A stretch of 64,000 nucleotides of DNA, taken from Halorubrum sp. 48-1-W. Lineage in GTDB: Archaea; Halobacteriota; Halobacteria; Halobacteriales; Haloferacaceae. The notes under the pieces were generated by a model. That model was given only the letters and a program-made list of their open reading frames with translations. It had not been told where the DNA came from and made no database searches. The position numbers and the translations under genes were made by a program. Location: NCBI RefSeq assembly GCF_003287355.1, contig NZ_QMIM01000020.1, positions 1 through 64,000 on the forward strand, written 5' to 3'. Shown piece after piece: positions 43,849 to 52,195 of this stretch (the first letter of the stretch is position 1; the number at the start of each line of letters is the position of its first letter).

Positions 43849-45014
43849 GCGAGCTCACCCCGTTCGAACACGTGGACGGTGACGCCGCCCCCGCTCCCCC
43901 CGACGTTGTGTGTCAGCCCGTACCTCGGGTCGTCGACCTGGACGTGCGCGTCCCCGCGGAGCTGTTCGAACGCCTCGACGACCTGGCCGGTTCCGGTCGC
44001 GCCGATGGGGTGCCCCTTCGATTTGAGCCCGCCGGAGGTGTTGACCGGGAGCTCCCCGTCGGGATCGGTGACGCCCTCCCGGAGGAGCCGGCCGGCCTCG
44101 CCGCGCTCGCAGAACCCGAGGTCCTCGTACGCGAGCAGCTCGGCGATGGCGAAGCAGTCGTGGACCTCGGCGAAGTCGAGGTCGTCGGGGGCGATCCCCG
44201 CAGCCTCGTAGGCTCTCTCGCCCGCGGTGACGCTCGCCGGGACGCTCGTCAGCGACTCCCGCTGGAACAGCCCGACCCGCCCGCTCGCCGCGCCCGCGCC
44301 GGCGACGCGGACGGGGGCGTCGCTCACCTCGCGGGCGACCGCCTCGCTCGCGACGAGGGTCGCGCTCGCCCCGTCGGTGGTCGGACAGCAGTGGTAGAGG
44401 TTCAGCGGGTCGGCGACGCTTGGAGCGGAGACGGCGTCCTCGAGCGAGCACTCGAACCCGAGGTGCGCCTTCGGGTTCCTCGCACCGTTCGCGTGGTTCT
44501 TCACGGCGACGCGGCTCAGGTCCTCGGCGGTCGTCCCGTACTCGTCCATGTGCGCGCTCGCCATCTGGGCGTACACCCCGGCGAACGTCGTGCCGCTCGT
44601 GCGCTCCCACTCGGTCTCGCCGCTGACGCCGAGCCACCAGCGGGTGTGATCGGAGCTGGCGTCCGTCATCACCTCGTAGCCGCCCGCCAGGGCGACGTCG
44701 ACGAGCCCCGACTTGACGGCAGTGACCGCCTGCCGGAAGGCGAAGCCGCTCGCGGCACACGCGTTCTCGACCCGGGTCGTCGGCACGCCGTGGAGCCCGA
44801 GGTGTTCGGTCACGGCGGGCCCGCTCAACCCGATCTGTCGGCCACCGACGCCGAGGGTGCCGAGGAACGCCTCGTCTATCGCGTCGGGGGAGAACTCGCC
44901 GTCGACGCTCCCGAGCGCCGCGTCGAAGGCGTCGTCGAACAGGGTGAGGTACGTCTCCTCGGGGAACGAGCCGAACGACGATTGCCCGGCGCCGACCACG
45001 TAGGCGTCTCGCAT
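43845..45014 (-). CDS. Thiolase family protein (acetyl-CoA acetyltransferase-like)
   Basis: 389-aa SCP2-type thiolase with the nucleophile Cys86 in RVENACAASGFAFR, GGYEVM, NTSGGLKSKGHPIGATGTGQ with the active-site His, and GLTHNVGGSGGG at the C-terminus. The second Cys of classic thiolases is absent there: Thr lies before HNVGG. It is coupled by ATGA overlap to the HMGCS-like/DUF35 gene and lies upstream of it. The likely role is thiolytic cleavage or Claisen condensation of acyl-CoA. Two CoA-metabolising genes lie further upstream in the same orientation. Confidence 0.9.
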   Translation of the reverse strand: MRDAYVVGAGQSSFGSFPEETYLTLFDDAFDAALGSVDGEFSPDAIDEAFLGTLGVGGRQIGLSGPAVTEHLGLHGVPTTRVENACAASGFAFRQAVTAVKSGLVDVALAGGYEVMTDASSDHTRWWLGVSGETEWERTSGTTFAGVYAQMASAHMDEYGTTAEDLSRVAVKNHANGARNPKAHLGFECSLEDAVSAPSVADPLNLYHCCPTTDGASATLVASEAVAREVSDAPVRVAGAGAASGRVGLFQRESLTSVPASVTAGERAYEAAGIAPDDLDFAEVHDCFAIAELLAYEDLGFCERGEAGRLLREGVTDPDGELPVNTSGGLKSKGHPIGATGTGQVVEAFEQLRGDAHVQVDDPRYGLTHNVGGSGGGVTVHVFERGELA

Positions 45015-45090
45015 AGTCCCGGGTTTCGGTCCGAGGGGGAAAGCGTATCGGGATCCGGATCCGTCCCCTCGGCGGTCGGGAGCGAACTCC

Positions 45091-45145
45091 CCGAGGGTCC
45101 GAACCGAACGTCCCCCGAGGGTCCGAACCGAACGTCCCCCGAGGG
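45091..45145. repeat. 24-bp tandem repeat upstream of the thiolase gene
   Basis: CCGAGGGTCCGAACCGAACG plus TCCC at 45091 and 45115, then CCGAGGG. It lies between the thiolase start and the stop of enoyl-CoA hydratase, within the operon. Confidence 0.9.
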
Positions 45146-45147
45146 CG

Positions 45148-45969
45148 TCACCGACCCTCCCACTCCGGCTCGCGGTCCTCGAGGAACGCGTCGATCCCCT
45201 CGTCCTTGTCCGCGGTCGCGAACAGCTGGGCGAACAGCTCGGCCTCGTAGTCGATCCCGGCCTCGAGGTCCATGCGCTCGCTCGCGTTGACCGCCGTCTT
45301 CGCGAACTCGAGTGCGACCGGGCTCTTCTCGGCCATCGACCCGGCGAGGTCGTAGACGCGGTCGTCGAGCTCCGACGCGGGATACGCCTCCTCGACGATC
45401 CCCATCTCCGCGGCTGTCGTCGCGTCGAGGAGCTCGCCCGAACAGATCAGCTTCATCGCCTGTCCCGTCCCCACGAGTCGGGGGAGCCGCTGTGTGCCGC
45501 CGCCGCCGGGGATGATCCCGAGGTTGATCTCGGGCTGGCCGAGCTTTCCGCCCTCGGCTGCGATCCGGACGTCACAGGCCATCGCGAGCTCGAGTCCCCC
45601 GCCGAGCGCGTGGCCGTTCACGCGGGCGATGACCGGCTTCGGGCAGTCCGCGACGTGCTCGAAGACCCGCGGCCGTTCGCTCGCTGCGCGCTGTTCGAGC
45701 GCGTCGCGCTCGCGGAGCTCGGTCACGTCCGCGCCGGCGACGAACGCGCCGCCCTCGTCGTCGCCGGTCACCACGACGACCCGGACCGCGTCGTCGTCCG
45801 CGACGGCCTCGAACACCGCGATGAGGTCCGCCCTGAGCTCCGCGTCGAGCGCGTTTCGCGCCTCGGGCCGCGAGAGCGTCACCGTCGCGACGCCCTCCAC
45901 GCGGTCGCCCACCGACGCCGACACCGTCCCGCTGTCCGCCGCCGCAGCCTCGGTCGGCGTCCCCGCCAT
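45148..45969 (-). CDS. Enoyl-CoA hydratase/isomerase
   Basis: 273-aa crotonase-fold enzyme that hydrates enoyl-CoA to 3-hydroxyacyl-CoA. Motifs are SRPEARNALDAELRADLIAV, the oxyanion hole AGADVTELRE, NGHALGGGLELAMACD with a catalytic Glu region, and GQPEINLGIIPGGGGTQRLPR (second Glu). The N-terminal 22 residues are an added Ala/Ser-rich segment. One base overlaps the start of this gene with the upstream hydroxyacyl-CoA dehydrogenase stop. The pair carries out successive beta-oxidation steps, and the thiolase completes the cycle. Confidence 0.93.
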   Translation of the reverse strand: MAGTPTEAAAADSGTVSASVGDRVEGVATVTLSRPEARNALDAELRADLIAVFEAVADDDAVRVVVVTGDDEGGAFVAGADVTELRERDALEQRAASERPRVFEHVADCPKPVIARVNGHALGGGLELAMACDVRIAAEGGKLGQPEINLGIIPGGGGTQRLPRLVGTGQAMKLICSGELLDATTAAEMGIVEEAYPASELDDRVYDLAGSMAEKSPVALEFAKTAVNASERMDLEAGIDYEAELFAQLFATADKDEGIDAFLEDREPEWEGR

Positions 45970-46853
45970 CAGTCGCCACCCCGCTCGCCGCTCACGCCGA
46001 CGACCTCGCCGTCCTCCCAGACGTAGAATCCCTCGCCGGACTTCCGCCCGAGCTTGCCGGCACGGACCTTGCGTTTGAGCAGTTGCGGCGGGCGGAAGCG
46101 CTCACCGAGCTCCTCGCGGAGGTACTCGAGGATGTCCAAGCGGACGTCGAGCCCGACCACGTCACAGAGCTCGATCGGACCCATCGGGTGGTTGTAGCCG
46201 AGCTCCATCGCAGTATCGACGTCGCGCGGCCCCGCGACGCCCTCCTCGAGCATTCTGATCGCCTCGACGCCGATCGCGACGCCGAGCCGCGAAGAGGCGA
46301 ACCCGGCCGAGTCGGTGACCGTCACCGGTTCCTTCCCGATCGCCTCGACGAACTCCGTCGCAGTCGAGAGCGTCTCCTCGTCCGTCCGTTCGCCGACGAC
46401 GATCTCGACGAGCCCCATGATGTGGACGGGGTTGAAGAAGTGGAGACCGACGGCCCGCTCGGGTCGGTCGAGGACGCTCGCGATCGCGGTGACCGAGAGC
46501 GAGGAGGTGTTGGTCGCGAGCACCGCCTCCGCCGGCGCGTGGGCGGCCACCTCCTCGAACGTGTCCCGTTTCAGGCCCATGTCCTCGGGGACCGCCTCGA
46601 CGACGAGGTCCGCGTCGGCGACGGCGTCGGGCAGCGAGGTGGTCGTGGCGATCCGCTCCAGGGCGGCCGCCTTCTCCGCGTCGGTCAGCTTGTCCCTGTC
46701 GACGCCGCCCTGGAGGTTCGACTCGATCGACGCGATCCCCGACTCGAGGATCGCCTCCTCGAGGTCACGGATCGTCACGTCGTAGCCCGCCGTCGCGGCG
46801 ACCTGTGCGATTCCGTGACCCATGGTCCCGGCTCCGAGCACGCTTACACGCAT
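45969..46853 (-). CDS. 3-hydroxyacyl-CoA dehydrogenase
   Basis: 294-aa NAD-dependent dehydrogenase for 3-hydroxyacyl-CoA (or 3-hydroxybutyryl-CoA). The NAD site is VLGAGTMGHGIAQVAA (about 5-20), the catalytic His in GLHFFNPVHIMGLVEIV with the Glu partner, and ELGYNHPMGPIELCDVVGLD is the dimer-domain signature. Length is that of the monofunctional type. It is the first gene of the acyl-CoA operon and probably carries its promoter in the interval 46854-47019, which has no gene. Confidence 0.94.
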   Translation of the reverse strand: MRVSVLGAGTMGHGIAQVAATAGYDVTIRDLEEAILESGIASIESNLQGGVDRDKLTDAEKAAALERIATTTSLPDAVADADLVVEAVPEDMGLKRDTFEEVAAHAPAEAVLATNTSSLSVTAIASVLDRPERAVGLHFFNPVHIMGLVEIVVGERTDEETLSTATEFVEAIGKEPVTVTDSAGFASSRLGVAIGVEAIRMLEEGVAGPRDVDTAMELGYNHPMGPIELCDVVGLDVRLDILEYLREELGERFRPPQLLKRKVRAGKLGRKSGEGFYVWEDGEVVGVSGERGGD

Positions 46854-47019
46854 CGGTCACACCGTGATCGACCATGTACATTACGCTGTCGAGTGCGGTC
46901 GGTTCGGGGGGGGAACCGGGATCGCCTCCCGATACCGTCGCTCGTCGGGATGATAAACGAAGAATTCGCCGACAGCGGCGTCGTCGGTGTCGACGTCGAC
47001 CGCGACGTCGTCGGCCGGG

Positions 47020-47661
47020 TTACTCGCCGACGGCGACGTCGTCGGCGTCGACGTCGACGGCGGCCTCCTCCTCGGCGGCGATCTCCTCGGGACGCGCCTC
47101 GAGGGTCAGCTTCTGGACCTCGACGCGGCGCAACGGGTAGATCGTCTTCGCGTCGGCGTACACCGCCGACGAGAGGTTGCCGTCGACGATCGCGTCGACG
47201 AACGACTCGAAGGTGCGCTCCTCGGCGGCAGCGTGGACCTTGTCGATCATGACGCGCCGGATCGCCTTCTCCTGAGAGCGGTCCGCCTTCTTCGTCGTCA
47301 GCGCGACCGGCTGGACGCGGATCCGGTAGTCGTCCGTCGTCACGACCGTGATCGACGCCTCGACCTTCGAGGCGCCGCGGCGGACGAGCGAGCGCAGGTA
47401 ATCGCGCGTCAGCTCGTACTTGATGAACTCGGTGTAGGCCGTGTCGCTCCCCACGTCGGTGATCTTGAACGTGAGCTTCGTGTTGTTCGCGCTCGAGTCG
47501 CCGGTGAGCTCGCCAAGCGTGGTCGTGATCGTGCGGCCGATCACCTGATCGGGCTCGTCGGCGAGCGTCTCGCCGAGCTCCGCGCGGTCGAACTGTTCGG
47601 GTGCCAGTACGGAGTACCAGCGCTTCTGTTCTCTGCTCTTGGATACTGATCGTTCGCTCAT
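47020..47661 (-). CDS. rps3ae: 30S ribosomal protein S3Ae
   Basis: 213-aa archaeal S3Ae (eS1). It starts MSERSVSKSREQKRWYSVLA and includes TYTEFIKYELTRDYLRSLVR-like segments (AYTEFIKYELTRDYLRSLVR) and KAIRRVMIDKVHAAA. An acidic tail ends the protein. It is the last gene of the rps15-recJ-pcc1-rps3ae operon, and its start overlaps the pcc1 stop (ATGA). Confidence 0.96.
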   Translation of the reverse strand: MSERSVSKSREQKRWYSVLAPEQFDRAELGETLADEPDQVIGRTITTTLGELTGDSSANNTKLTFKITDVGSDTAYTEFIKYELTRDYLRSLVRRGASKVEASITVVTTDDYRIRVQPVALTTKKADRSQEKAIRRVMIDKVHAAAEERTFESFVDAIVDGNLSSAVYADAKTIYPLRRVEVQKLTLEARPEEIAAEEEAAVDVDADDVAVGE

Positions 47662-48086
47662 GGGTTGTGTCGTGTGTCGGTGTCCGCGTCTGCGTCTCGT
47701 GTGTCCGTCTCTCGGATGTTCGTCTCTCGGGCGTCCGCCCCGTCGGCGGCCGTCCCGTCGCCTGTCGTCTCGTCCGCGGTCGTCCCGTCGACGGTCCGGT
47801 GTTCGCGAGCCCGTTCGATGACCCGATCCGCGACCCGCAGGTTCACCACGTAGTCGTCGACGGTCGAGCGCAACCCGCCCGTCGTCGGCCGCTCGATTCG
47901 GCAGTCGATCGCGTCGCCGTCGACGCGTACCGCCATCGAGTCGGTGTCGTCGGGCGCGAGCGCGCTCGCGACGAGGTCGGCGTCGGCGTGGGTCGTCCGG
48001 ACCACTGCGGTCCGGCTCCCGCAGCCGTCGGTGCCGGCCTCACTGGAGGCGTCGGTGCCGGCCTCCGCGCGCCTCTCGCCCGTCAT
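47658..48086 (-). CDS. pcc1: KEOPS complex subunit Pcc1
   Basis: 142-aa Pcc1, the dimerising subunit of the KEOPS complex that makes t6A37 in tRNA. The core is THADADLVASALAPDDTDSM, VRVDGDAIDCRIERPTTGGL and RSTVDDYVVNLRVADRVIER (about 32-98). An N-terminal 28-residue and a C-terminal 45-residue Thr/Asp/Ala-rich extension make it long for Pcc1 (about 80-90 aa). It overlaps both neighbours by 4 nt. The gene order with S3Ae and RecJ is conserved in archaea. Confidence 0.9.
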   Translation of the reverse strand: MTGERRAEAGTDASSEAGTDGCGSRTAVVRTTHADADLVASALAPDDTDSMAVRVDGDAIDCRIERPTTGGLRSTVDDYVVNLRVADRVIERAREHRTVDGTTADETTGDGTAADGADARETNIRETDTRDADADTDTRHNP

Positions 48087-49243
48087 AGTGCCCCCCGGAG
48101 CGCGGCCAGCGCGTCCGTCGGGTCCCCGTCGACGGCGACCCCGCCGCGGGTCTCGTCCCCCCAGCCGTCGCCGCCCGCCTCGCGGACAGCCGACCGGCAG
48201 GCGTCGCCGATCCCGCGGTCGCCGGTCCCTGCCGCCGCGATCCGTCCCGCCGACTCGTCGACGGCGATCGCGACGGGCTCCGGCGACCGGAAGTCCCGGA
48301 TCAGCCGAGCGACCGTGGGGAGCGTGCTCGCCGGCGCGTCGACGCGGGCGACGAGACAGCCGTCGTACCGGCCGGTCGTCGCGTCGTCGACGGTACGGTG
48401 GACAGCGGTCCCGTGGGAGCGCCAGGCGTCGACCGCGGCCGTTCGGAGGTCGTCGCCCGGCTCGCTCGCGAGCGCCAGCGCGACGCCCGTCCCCGGCTCC
48501 TCTCGCGCGAGCGCCTCGAGGACGTCGGCGTAGCCGCCGACCGTCTCGAACGGGCCGGCCGCCGCGTCGATCGCGTACGGCCGGAGCGCGCGCTCGACCG
48601 ATGACGCGCTCCGCGTGCTCGCTCCCTCGGCGCCGGCGACGTCCACGGCGACGAGCGAGGCGAGCTGCCTGTGGGCGTCGCCGTCGAGTTCCGCCGGGAG
48701 GTCGAGCGCAGCGAGGGCGGCCCGGGTCGCCTCGACGTCGCCGGAGTACGGCGTCCGGACGAGCGTCGAGGCGGCGATCCCGTCCGCCAGGTCCGCGGTC
48801 GGCACCGCCACGCCGGGACGCCGGGTGACCGCGCCGGCGCGATCGGCGGCCTCGAGCGCGTCGCCCGAGCCGTCGGTGCCGGGGACGGAGCCCGCAGCGA
48901 CGACGCCGGCCAACGCGATCACCGGGTCGGGCTCGACGCCCAGCTCGCGGGCGACCGCGAAGGCGGTCGTGCTCGCGGGCCGTCGCGCCCCCGGCACCGC
49001 GTGTGTGCCCCGGTCGACTCCGAGGGTGACCGCGACGTCGTCGCCGGCAGTGTCGGGGACCGGATCGCGGGCGATCCGGACCTGGAACGGCACCCCACGC
49101 TCGCGGAGCGCGCGGGCGAGCGTTCCCGCCGCGGCGAGCGCGTCGCCGTCGTCGGTCGCGACGAGCCGGACGAACGGCGCGTCGGCGAGGACGCCGGCGA
49201 GCGCGTCGGGGGCGGGCGCGGAGTCGGCGGTGGTCTCGGTCAC
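48083..49243 (-). CDS. RecJ/Cdc45-like DHH-family protein, degenerate
   Basis: 386-aa protein in the place of the archaeal RecJ-like exonuclease of this operon. Motif I reads RLVATDDGDALAAAGTLARA instead of the usual HxDADGxxSA, and the DHH signature is replaced by GVDRGTHAVPG. The DHHA1-like end (GGDGWGDETRGGVAVDGD) is recognisable. It is therefore probably not a nuclease and may be a Cdc45-like structural partner of GINS/MCM, or act with KEOPS. It overlaps pcc1 (ATGA). A gap of 67 bp separates it from rps15. Confidence 0.8.
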   Translation of the reverse strand: MTETTADSAPAPDALAGVLADAPFVRLVATDDGDALAAAGTLARALRERGVPFQVRIARDPVPDTAGDDVAVTLGVDRGTHAVPGARRPASTTAFAVARELGVEPDPVIALAGVVAAGSVPGTDGSGDALEAADRAGAVTRRPGVAVPTADLADGIAASTLVRTPYSGDVEATRAALAALDLPAELDGDAHRQLASLVAVDVAGAEGASTRSASSVERALRPYAIDAAAGPFETVGGYADVLEALAREEPGTGVALALASEPGDDLRTAAVDAWRSHGTAVHRTVDDATTGRYDGCLVARVDAPASTLPTVARLIRDFRSPEPVAIAVDESAGRIAAAGTGDRGIGDACRSAVREAGGDGWGDETRGGVAVDGDPTDALAALRGAL

Positions 49244-49310
49244 GGGTGTGTCGTCGGTGGGGTCGGGTCTGTGTTCGTCTCGTTCGGGTCCGCGTTCGTC
49301 GGTGCGGTCG

Positions 49311-49778
49311 TTACTCCTCGAGGAGTTCGGCGGCGTTCTCGTAGGTGTACGTGAAGTCCTCGTCGAGTTCGTCGCCGCGGTAGTAGTTCACCAGCCGGCG
49401 GATCTTCGACTCCGTGTTCTGGAGCGCGCGCTTGTTCTGGTAGTCCTGACCGTTCTCGGCCATGTGTTCGCGCAGGCGAACCGCGCGGGCCAGCAGGTGC
49501 CGCAGGTCCTCGGGCAGGTCGGGGTCGGCGTCGTGCTCCTCGAGGATCTCGGTGAGCTTCTTTCCGGTGGCGAGTTTGACGTCGGGCACCGGGACGCCCT
49601 TGACGCCCTCGTCGCGCAGTTTGATGCCGATGACGCTCGGGTCCTCGCCCTGCTCCGCCAGTTCGACGACGCGGGACTCGATGTCCTCGGCGTCGACGTC
49701 GCTCCACTCCGGGTTCTCGTCCGTCGCCGGCTTGTCCGAACCGGACGAACCGCGACGGCGCGTGTGCATTCGTGCCAT
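49311..49778 (-). CDS. rps15: 30S ribosomal protein S15
   Basis: 155-aa archaeal S15 (uS15). The N-terminus MARMHTRRRGSSGSDKP is typical of archaeal S15. The region VELAEQGEDPSVIGIKLRDE is the archaeal extension; the S15 core contains RHLLARAVRLREHMAENGQD and NTESKIRRLVNYYRGDELD. It is the first gene of the rps15-recJ-pcc1-rps3ae operon. ATG at 49778 chosen by homology. Confidence 0.96.
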   Translation of the reverse strand: MARMHTRRRGSSGSDKPATDENPEWSDVDAEDIESRVVELAEQGEDPSVIGIKLRDEGVKGVPVPDVKLATGKKLTEILEEHDADPDLPEDLRHLLARAVRLREHMAENGQDYQNKRALQNTESKIRRLVNYYRGDELDEDFTYTYENAAELLEE

Positions 49779-50077
49779 TGTCTGAGGTTGGAACGGCACA
49801 ACCGCGAGTACGTGACCGTGCCCCGCGGGACGCGACTCTCGGACCCCTCGCGAACGCGAGCGGTTCCGGCGAGCGCCCGTGAAACGAGCGCTTCAGCCGC
49901 GTCGCCGGAGCGACGGCGCACCGCTACGTTCCCAAGCCGTGGGTGAAGAGACCCCGGCGCGTCGGATCCGCAGCTGTGCTGTTCCCGTATGAGGGGTCGT
50001 CGTCGGGGTTCTTAAGCGTGTTCTTGTCGGGATCGAGGGCGTGCCGGACGACGCCCTCGAGTCCACGCGTGTCGGTC

Positions 50078-50132
50078 GTGGCCGGGACGTGGCTCGTTGT
50101 GGCCGGGACGTGGCTCGTTGTGGCCGGGACGT
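50078..50132. repeat. 21-bp tandem repeat upstream of PHP gene
   Basis: GTGGCCGGGACGTGGCTCGT plus T at 50078 and 50099, and a partial copy at 50120. The wider gap 49779-50182 has no believable gene; it carries the promoter of rps15 on the left and that of the PHP gene on the right. Confidence 0.9.
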
Positions 50133-50152
50133 CGCCCCGTCGGACCGGGCCG

Positions 50153-50161
50153 TTTTTTAAG
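50153..50161 (+). promoter_or_regulatory. TATA box deciding GTG start of PHP gene
   Basis: TTTTTTAAG, about 26 nt before the GTG at 50183. It implies a leaderless mRNA with a GTG start and excludes the long in-frame extension that begins at 49943. Confidence 0.6.
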
Positions 50162-50182
50162 CCGACTCCCGAACGGTCGGGC

Positions 50183-50866
50183 GTGCTATCGGTCGAGCTG
50201 CACTCCCACTCGGCGCTGTCCCACGACGGGCGTGACCCGGTCGACCTCCTCATAGAGCAGGCCGCCGCGGTCGGCCTCGACGCGCTCGCCGTCACGGACC
50301 ACGACGAGATCGACGCGAGCATCGAGGCGGCCGAGATGGCCCCCGAGCACGGGCTGGTGGGGATCGTCGGCATGGAGGTGACCTCCGCAGCGGGCCACGT
50401 GCTCGCGTTCGGGATCGACGAGCTCGTTCCCAGCGGCCTCCCGTTCGACGAGACGCTCGACCGGATCCGCGAGGCCGGCGGGATCGCCGTCGTTCCGCAT
50501 CCGTTCCAAAAGACGCGCCACGGCGTCGCCGCGCACGTCTCCGAAGAGCAACTCGCGAACGCCGACGCGATCGAGGTGTACAACTCCCGGCTCTTCACGG
50601 GGCGAGCGAACCGCCAGGCGGAGACGTTCGCCGTCCGCCGGAACCTGCCGATGACCGCCGGCAGCGACGCGCACATCTCCGAGATGGTCGGCCAGGCGGT
50701 CACCGAGGTCGGTGCGGACGAGCGCTCGGCCGACGCGATCCTCGACGCTATCGCCGACGGCCGGACCAGCGTCGTCGGGAAACGCACGCCCTGGCGCGTC
50801 TCGTTCCGACAGTTCGCCGGCGGGGCGAAACGCCGCGCGTTCCGGGCGATAAACGAGTTCCGATGA
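50183..50866 (+). CDS. PHP-domain metal-dependent phosphoesterase
   Basis: 227-aa PHP phosphoesterase. The three metal sites are ELHSHSALSHDGRDPVDLL (HxH), AVTDHDEIDASIEAA (DHD), and TAGSDAHISEM (SDxH), with VVPHPFQKTRHG between. The length is right for the stand-alone PHP family (for example 5'-3' exoribonuclease or 3',5'-nucleotide phosphatase). The GTG start at 50183 puts HxH at residues 6-8, and a TATA box confirms it. The asparagine-synthetase-like gene starts 32 nt further on. Confidence 0.85.
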   Translation: MLSVELHSHSALSHDGRDPVDLLIEQAAAVGLDALAVTDHDEIDASIEAAEMAPEHGLVGIVGMEVTSAAGHVLAFGIDELVPSGLPFDETLDRIREAGGIAVVPHPFQKTRHGVAAHVSEEQLANADAIEVYNSRLFTGRANRQAETFAVRRNLPMTAGSDAHISEMVGQAVTEVGADERSADAILDAIADGRTSVVGKRTPWRVSFRQFAGGAKRRAFRAINEFR

Positions 50867-50897
50867 CGGCGGAGTCGACGACGGCGGGGCGAACGCG

Positions 50898-52088
50898 ATG
50901 ACCGACGCACCGGGCGACGGGACCCGTCTCCGCGGCGCGTCCGCGACGCTCGTCGCCCGCGCGGTCCGCGACCGCGACCCCCTTCCCGGGACCCGCGGTT
51001 TCGCCGGGTCGCTCGCGAGGGCGTCGCTCCGGGGACACGACGACGGGGACCCGGACGCTCACGGCCGCGTCCTCGTCCGCGACGTGCTCGGACGACAGCC
51101 CCTGTTCGTCGAGGCCGGCGCGACCGACCCGACCGATCCGGACGCGTGGAGCTTCGATCGGGGCGACCTCCGGGAGCCGGAACCGGTCCCGGCCGGGTCG
51201 GTCGTGTCGGCGTCGGGGGCCGACCGCCGTTGGTCGCTTCCGACGTTCGCCGCCTCGGACCCGGACCCAGCGCAGGCTGTCGTCGACGCCGCGCTCTCGA
51301 CGACCCTCGAGGAGTTCGCCGCCGAGGACGCCGACCCCTCGAGCGGTCGGCTCGCCGTGGCGTTTTCGGGCGGGGTCGACTCGGCGCTCGTCGCGAGCGC
51401 GGTCCCGGAGGCGCCGTGTTACGTCGCGGGCTTCGAGGGGTGTCACGACGTCGCAGCCGCCCGCGAGGCAGCGACAGCGATGGACCGTGACCTGCGGGTC
51501 GTCGAGCTCTCACACGACGACCTTCGGCGGGCGATCCCCGAGATCGCCGCCGCGACCGGCCGGCGGAACCCCATGGACCTCACCATCGCCGTCCCGCTGT
51601 ACCTGACCGCGGAGGCGGCCACAGCCGACGGGGTCGACCGGCTGGCGGTCGGTCAGGGGGCAGACGAGCTGTTCGGCGGCTACAGCAAGGTGGTAGCGCC
51701 CGCGGACGACCACCGCGTCGACGCCGACACCGTCCGAGGCGCGCGGACCGAGACGGTCCGGACGCTCCCCCGTCAACTCGAGCGCGACGTGCTCACGCTA
51801 CGGGCCGCGGGCGTCGAGCCGGTCGCGCCGCTCTTACACGACCGCGTCGTCGACGCCGCGCTCCGGCTGCCGGGCGACCTGCTCGCGACGGCCGACGAGC
51901 GGAAGGTGGCGCTCCGGCGCGCCGCGAACGGACGCGTTCCCGAACCGGTTCGCACGGCCGAGAAGAAGGCGGTCCAGTACGGCACGTACGTCTCCCGGGA
52001 GATCGACCGGCTCGCACGGCAAAACGGGTTCAAACGGCGGATGGACGACCACGTCGGGCAGTACGTCGACGCGTTGCTCGAGGAGTGA
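50898..52088 (+). CDS. Asparagine synthase C-terminal domain protein
   Basis: 396-aa ATP-pyrophosphatase of the asparagine synthetase B C-terminal family. The PP-loop AVAFSGGVDSALVASAVPEA is at about residues 150-169. Further signatures are RNPMDLTIAVPLYLTAEAA, VGQGADELFGGYSK, the catalytic loop, and ERKVALRRAANGRVPEPV with KKAVQYGTYV at the end. The N-terminal part is not a class II glutaminase with Cys2: the domain is short and degenerate, so the enzyme must use ammonia or work on another substrate (as in lipid or tRNA-modifying relatives). Confidence 0.85.
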   Translation: MTDAPGDGTRLRGASATLVARAVRDRDPLPGTRGFAGSLARASLRGHDDGDPDAHGRVLVRDVLGRQPLFVEAGATDPTDPDAWSFDRGDLREPEPVPAGSVVSASGADRRWSLPTFAASDPDPAQAVVDAALSTTLEEFAAEDADPSSGRLAVAFSGGVDSALVASAVPEAPCYVAGFEGCHDVAAAREAATAMDRDLRVVELSHDDLRRAIPEIAAATGRRNPMDLTIAVPLYLTAEAATADGVDRLAVGQGADELFGGYSKVVAPADDHRVDADTVRGARTETVRTLPRQLERDVLTLRAAGVEPVAPLLHDRVVDAALRLPGDLLATADERKVALRRAANGRVPEPVRTAEKKAVQYGTYVSREIDRLARQNGFKRRMDDHVGQYVDALLEE

Positions 52089-52117
52089 GCCGTCCGAACG
52101 GCCACCCCGTGGAAAAC

Positions 52118-52195
52118 CGGCCCGCGCGGGCCGGTCCTGACCAAGCCGCGCGTTGGAGTACCAGTCCTGCGGCTGACGTCCGAGCTCCGGACGCC
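52118..52195 (-). ncRNA. Candidate structured small RNA
   Basis: The interval 52089-52397 lacks a gene. On the minus strand, a TATA-like TTTTATACGAT (52213-52223) is followed, about 25 nt downstream, by two short hairpins (GTCCG-AGCTC-CGGAC; AGCCGC...GCGGCT with an inner TGG/CCA pair) and finally a perfect hairpin ACCGGCCCGC-GCGGGCCGGT (52123-52142) followed by TTTTCC, like a terminator. The whole resembles a 75-100 nt transcript. Alternatively this is the 3' region of the neighbouring UDG mRNA. Prediction only; sequence shows no match to a named RNA. Confidence 0.35.

Noticed and set aside
49943-50182. N-terminal extension of the PHP protein to 49943
   Set aside because: The extension is coded by the 21-bp tandem repeat and has no homology pattern; a TATA box at 50153 points to the GTG at 50183.
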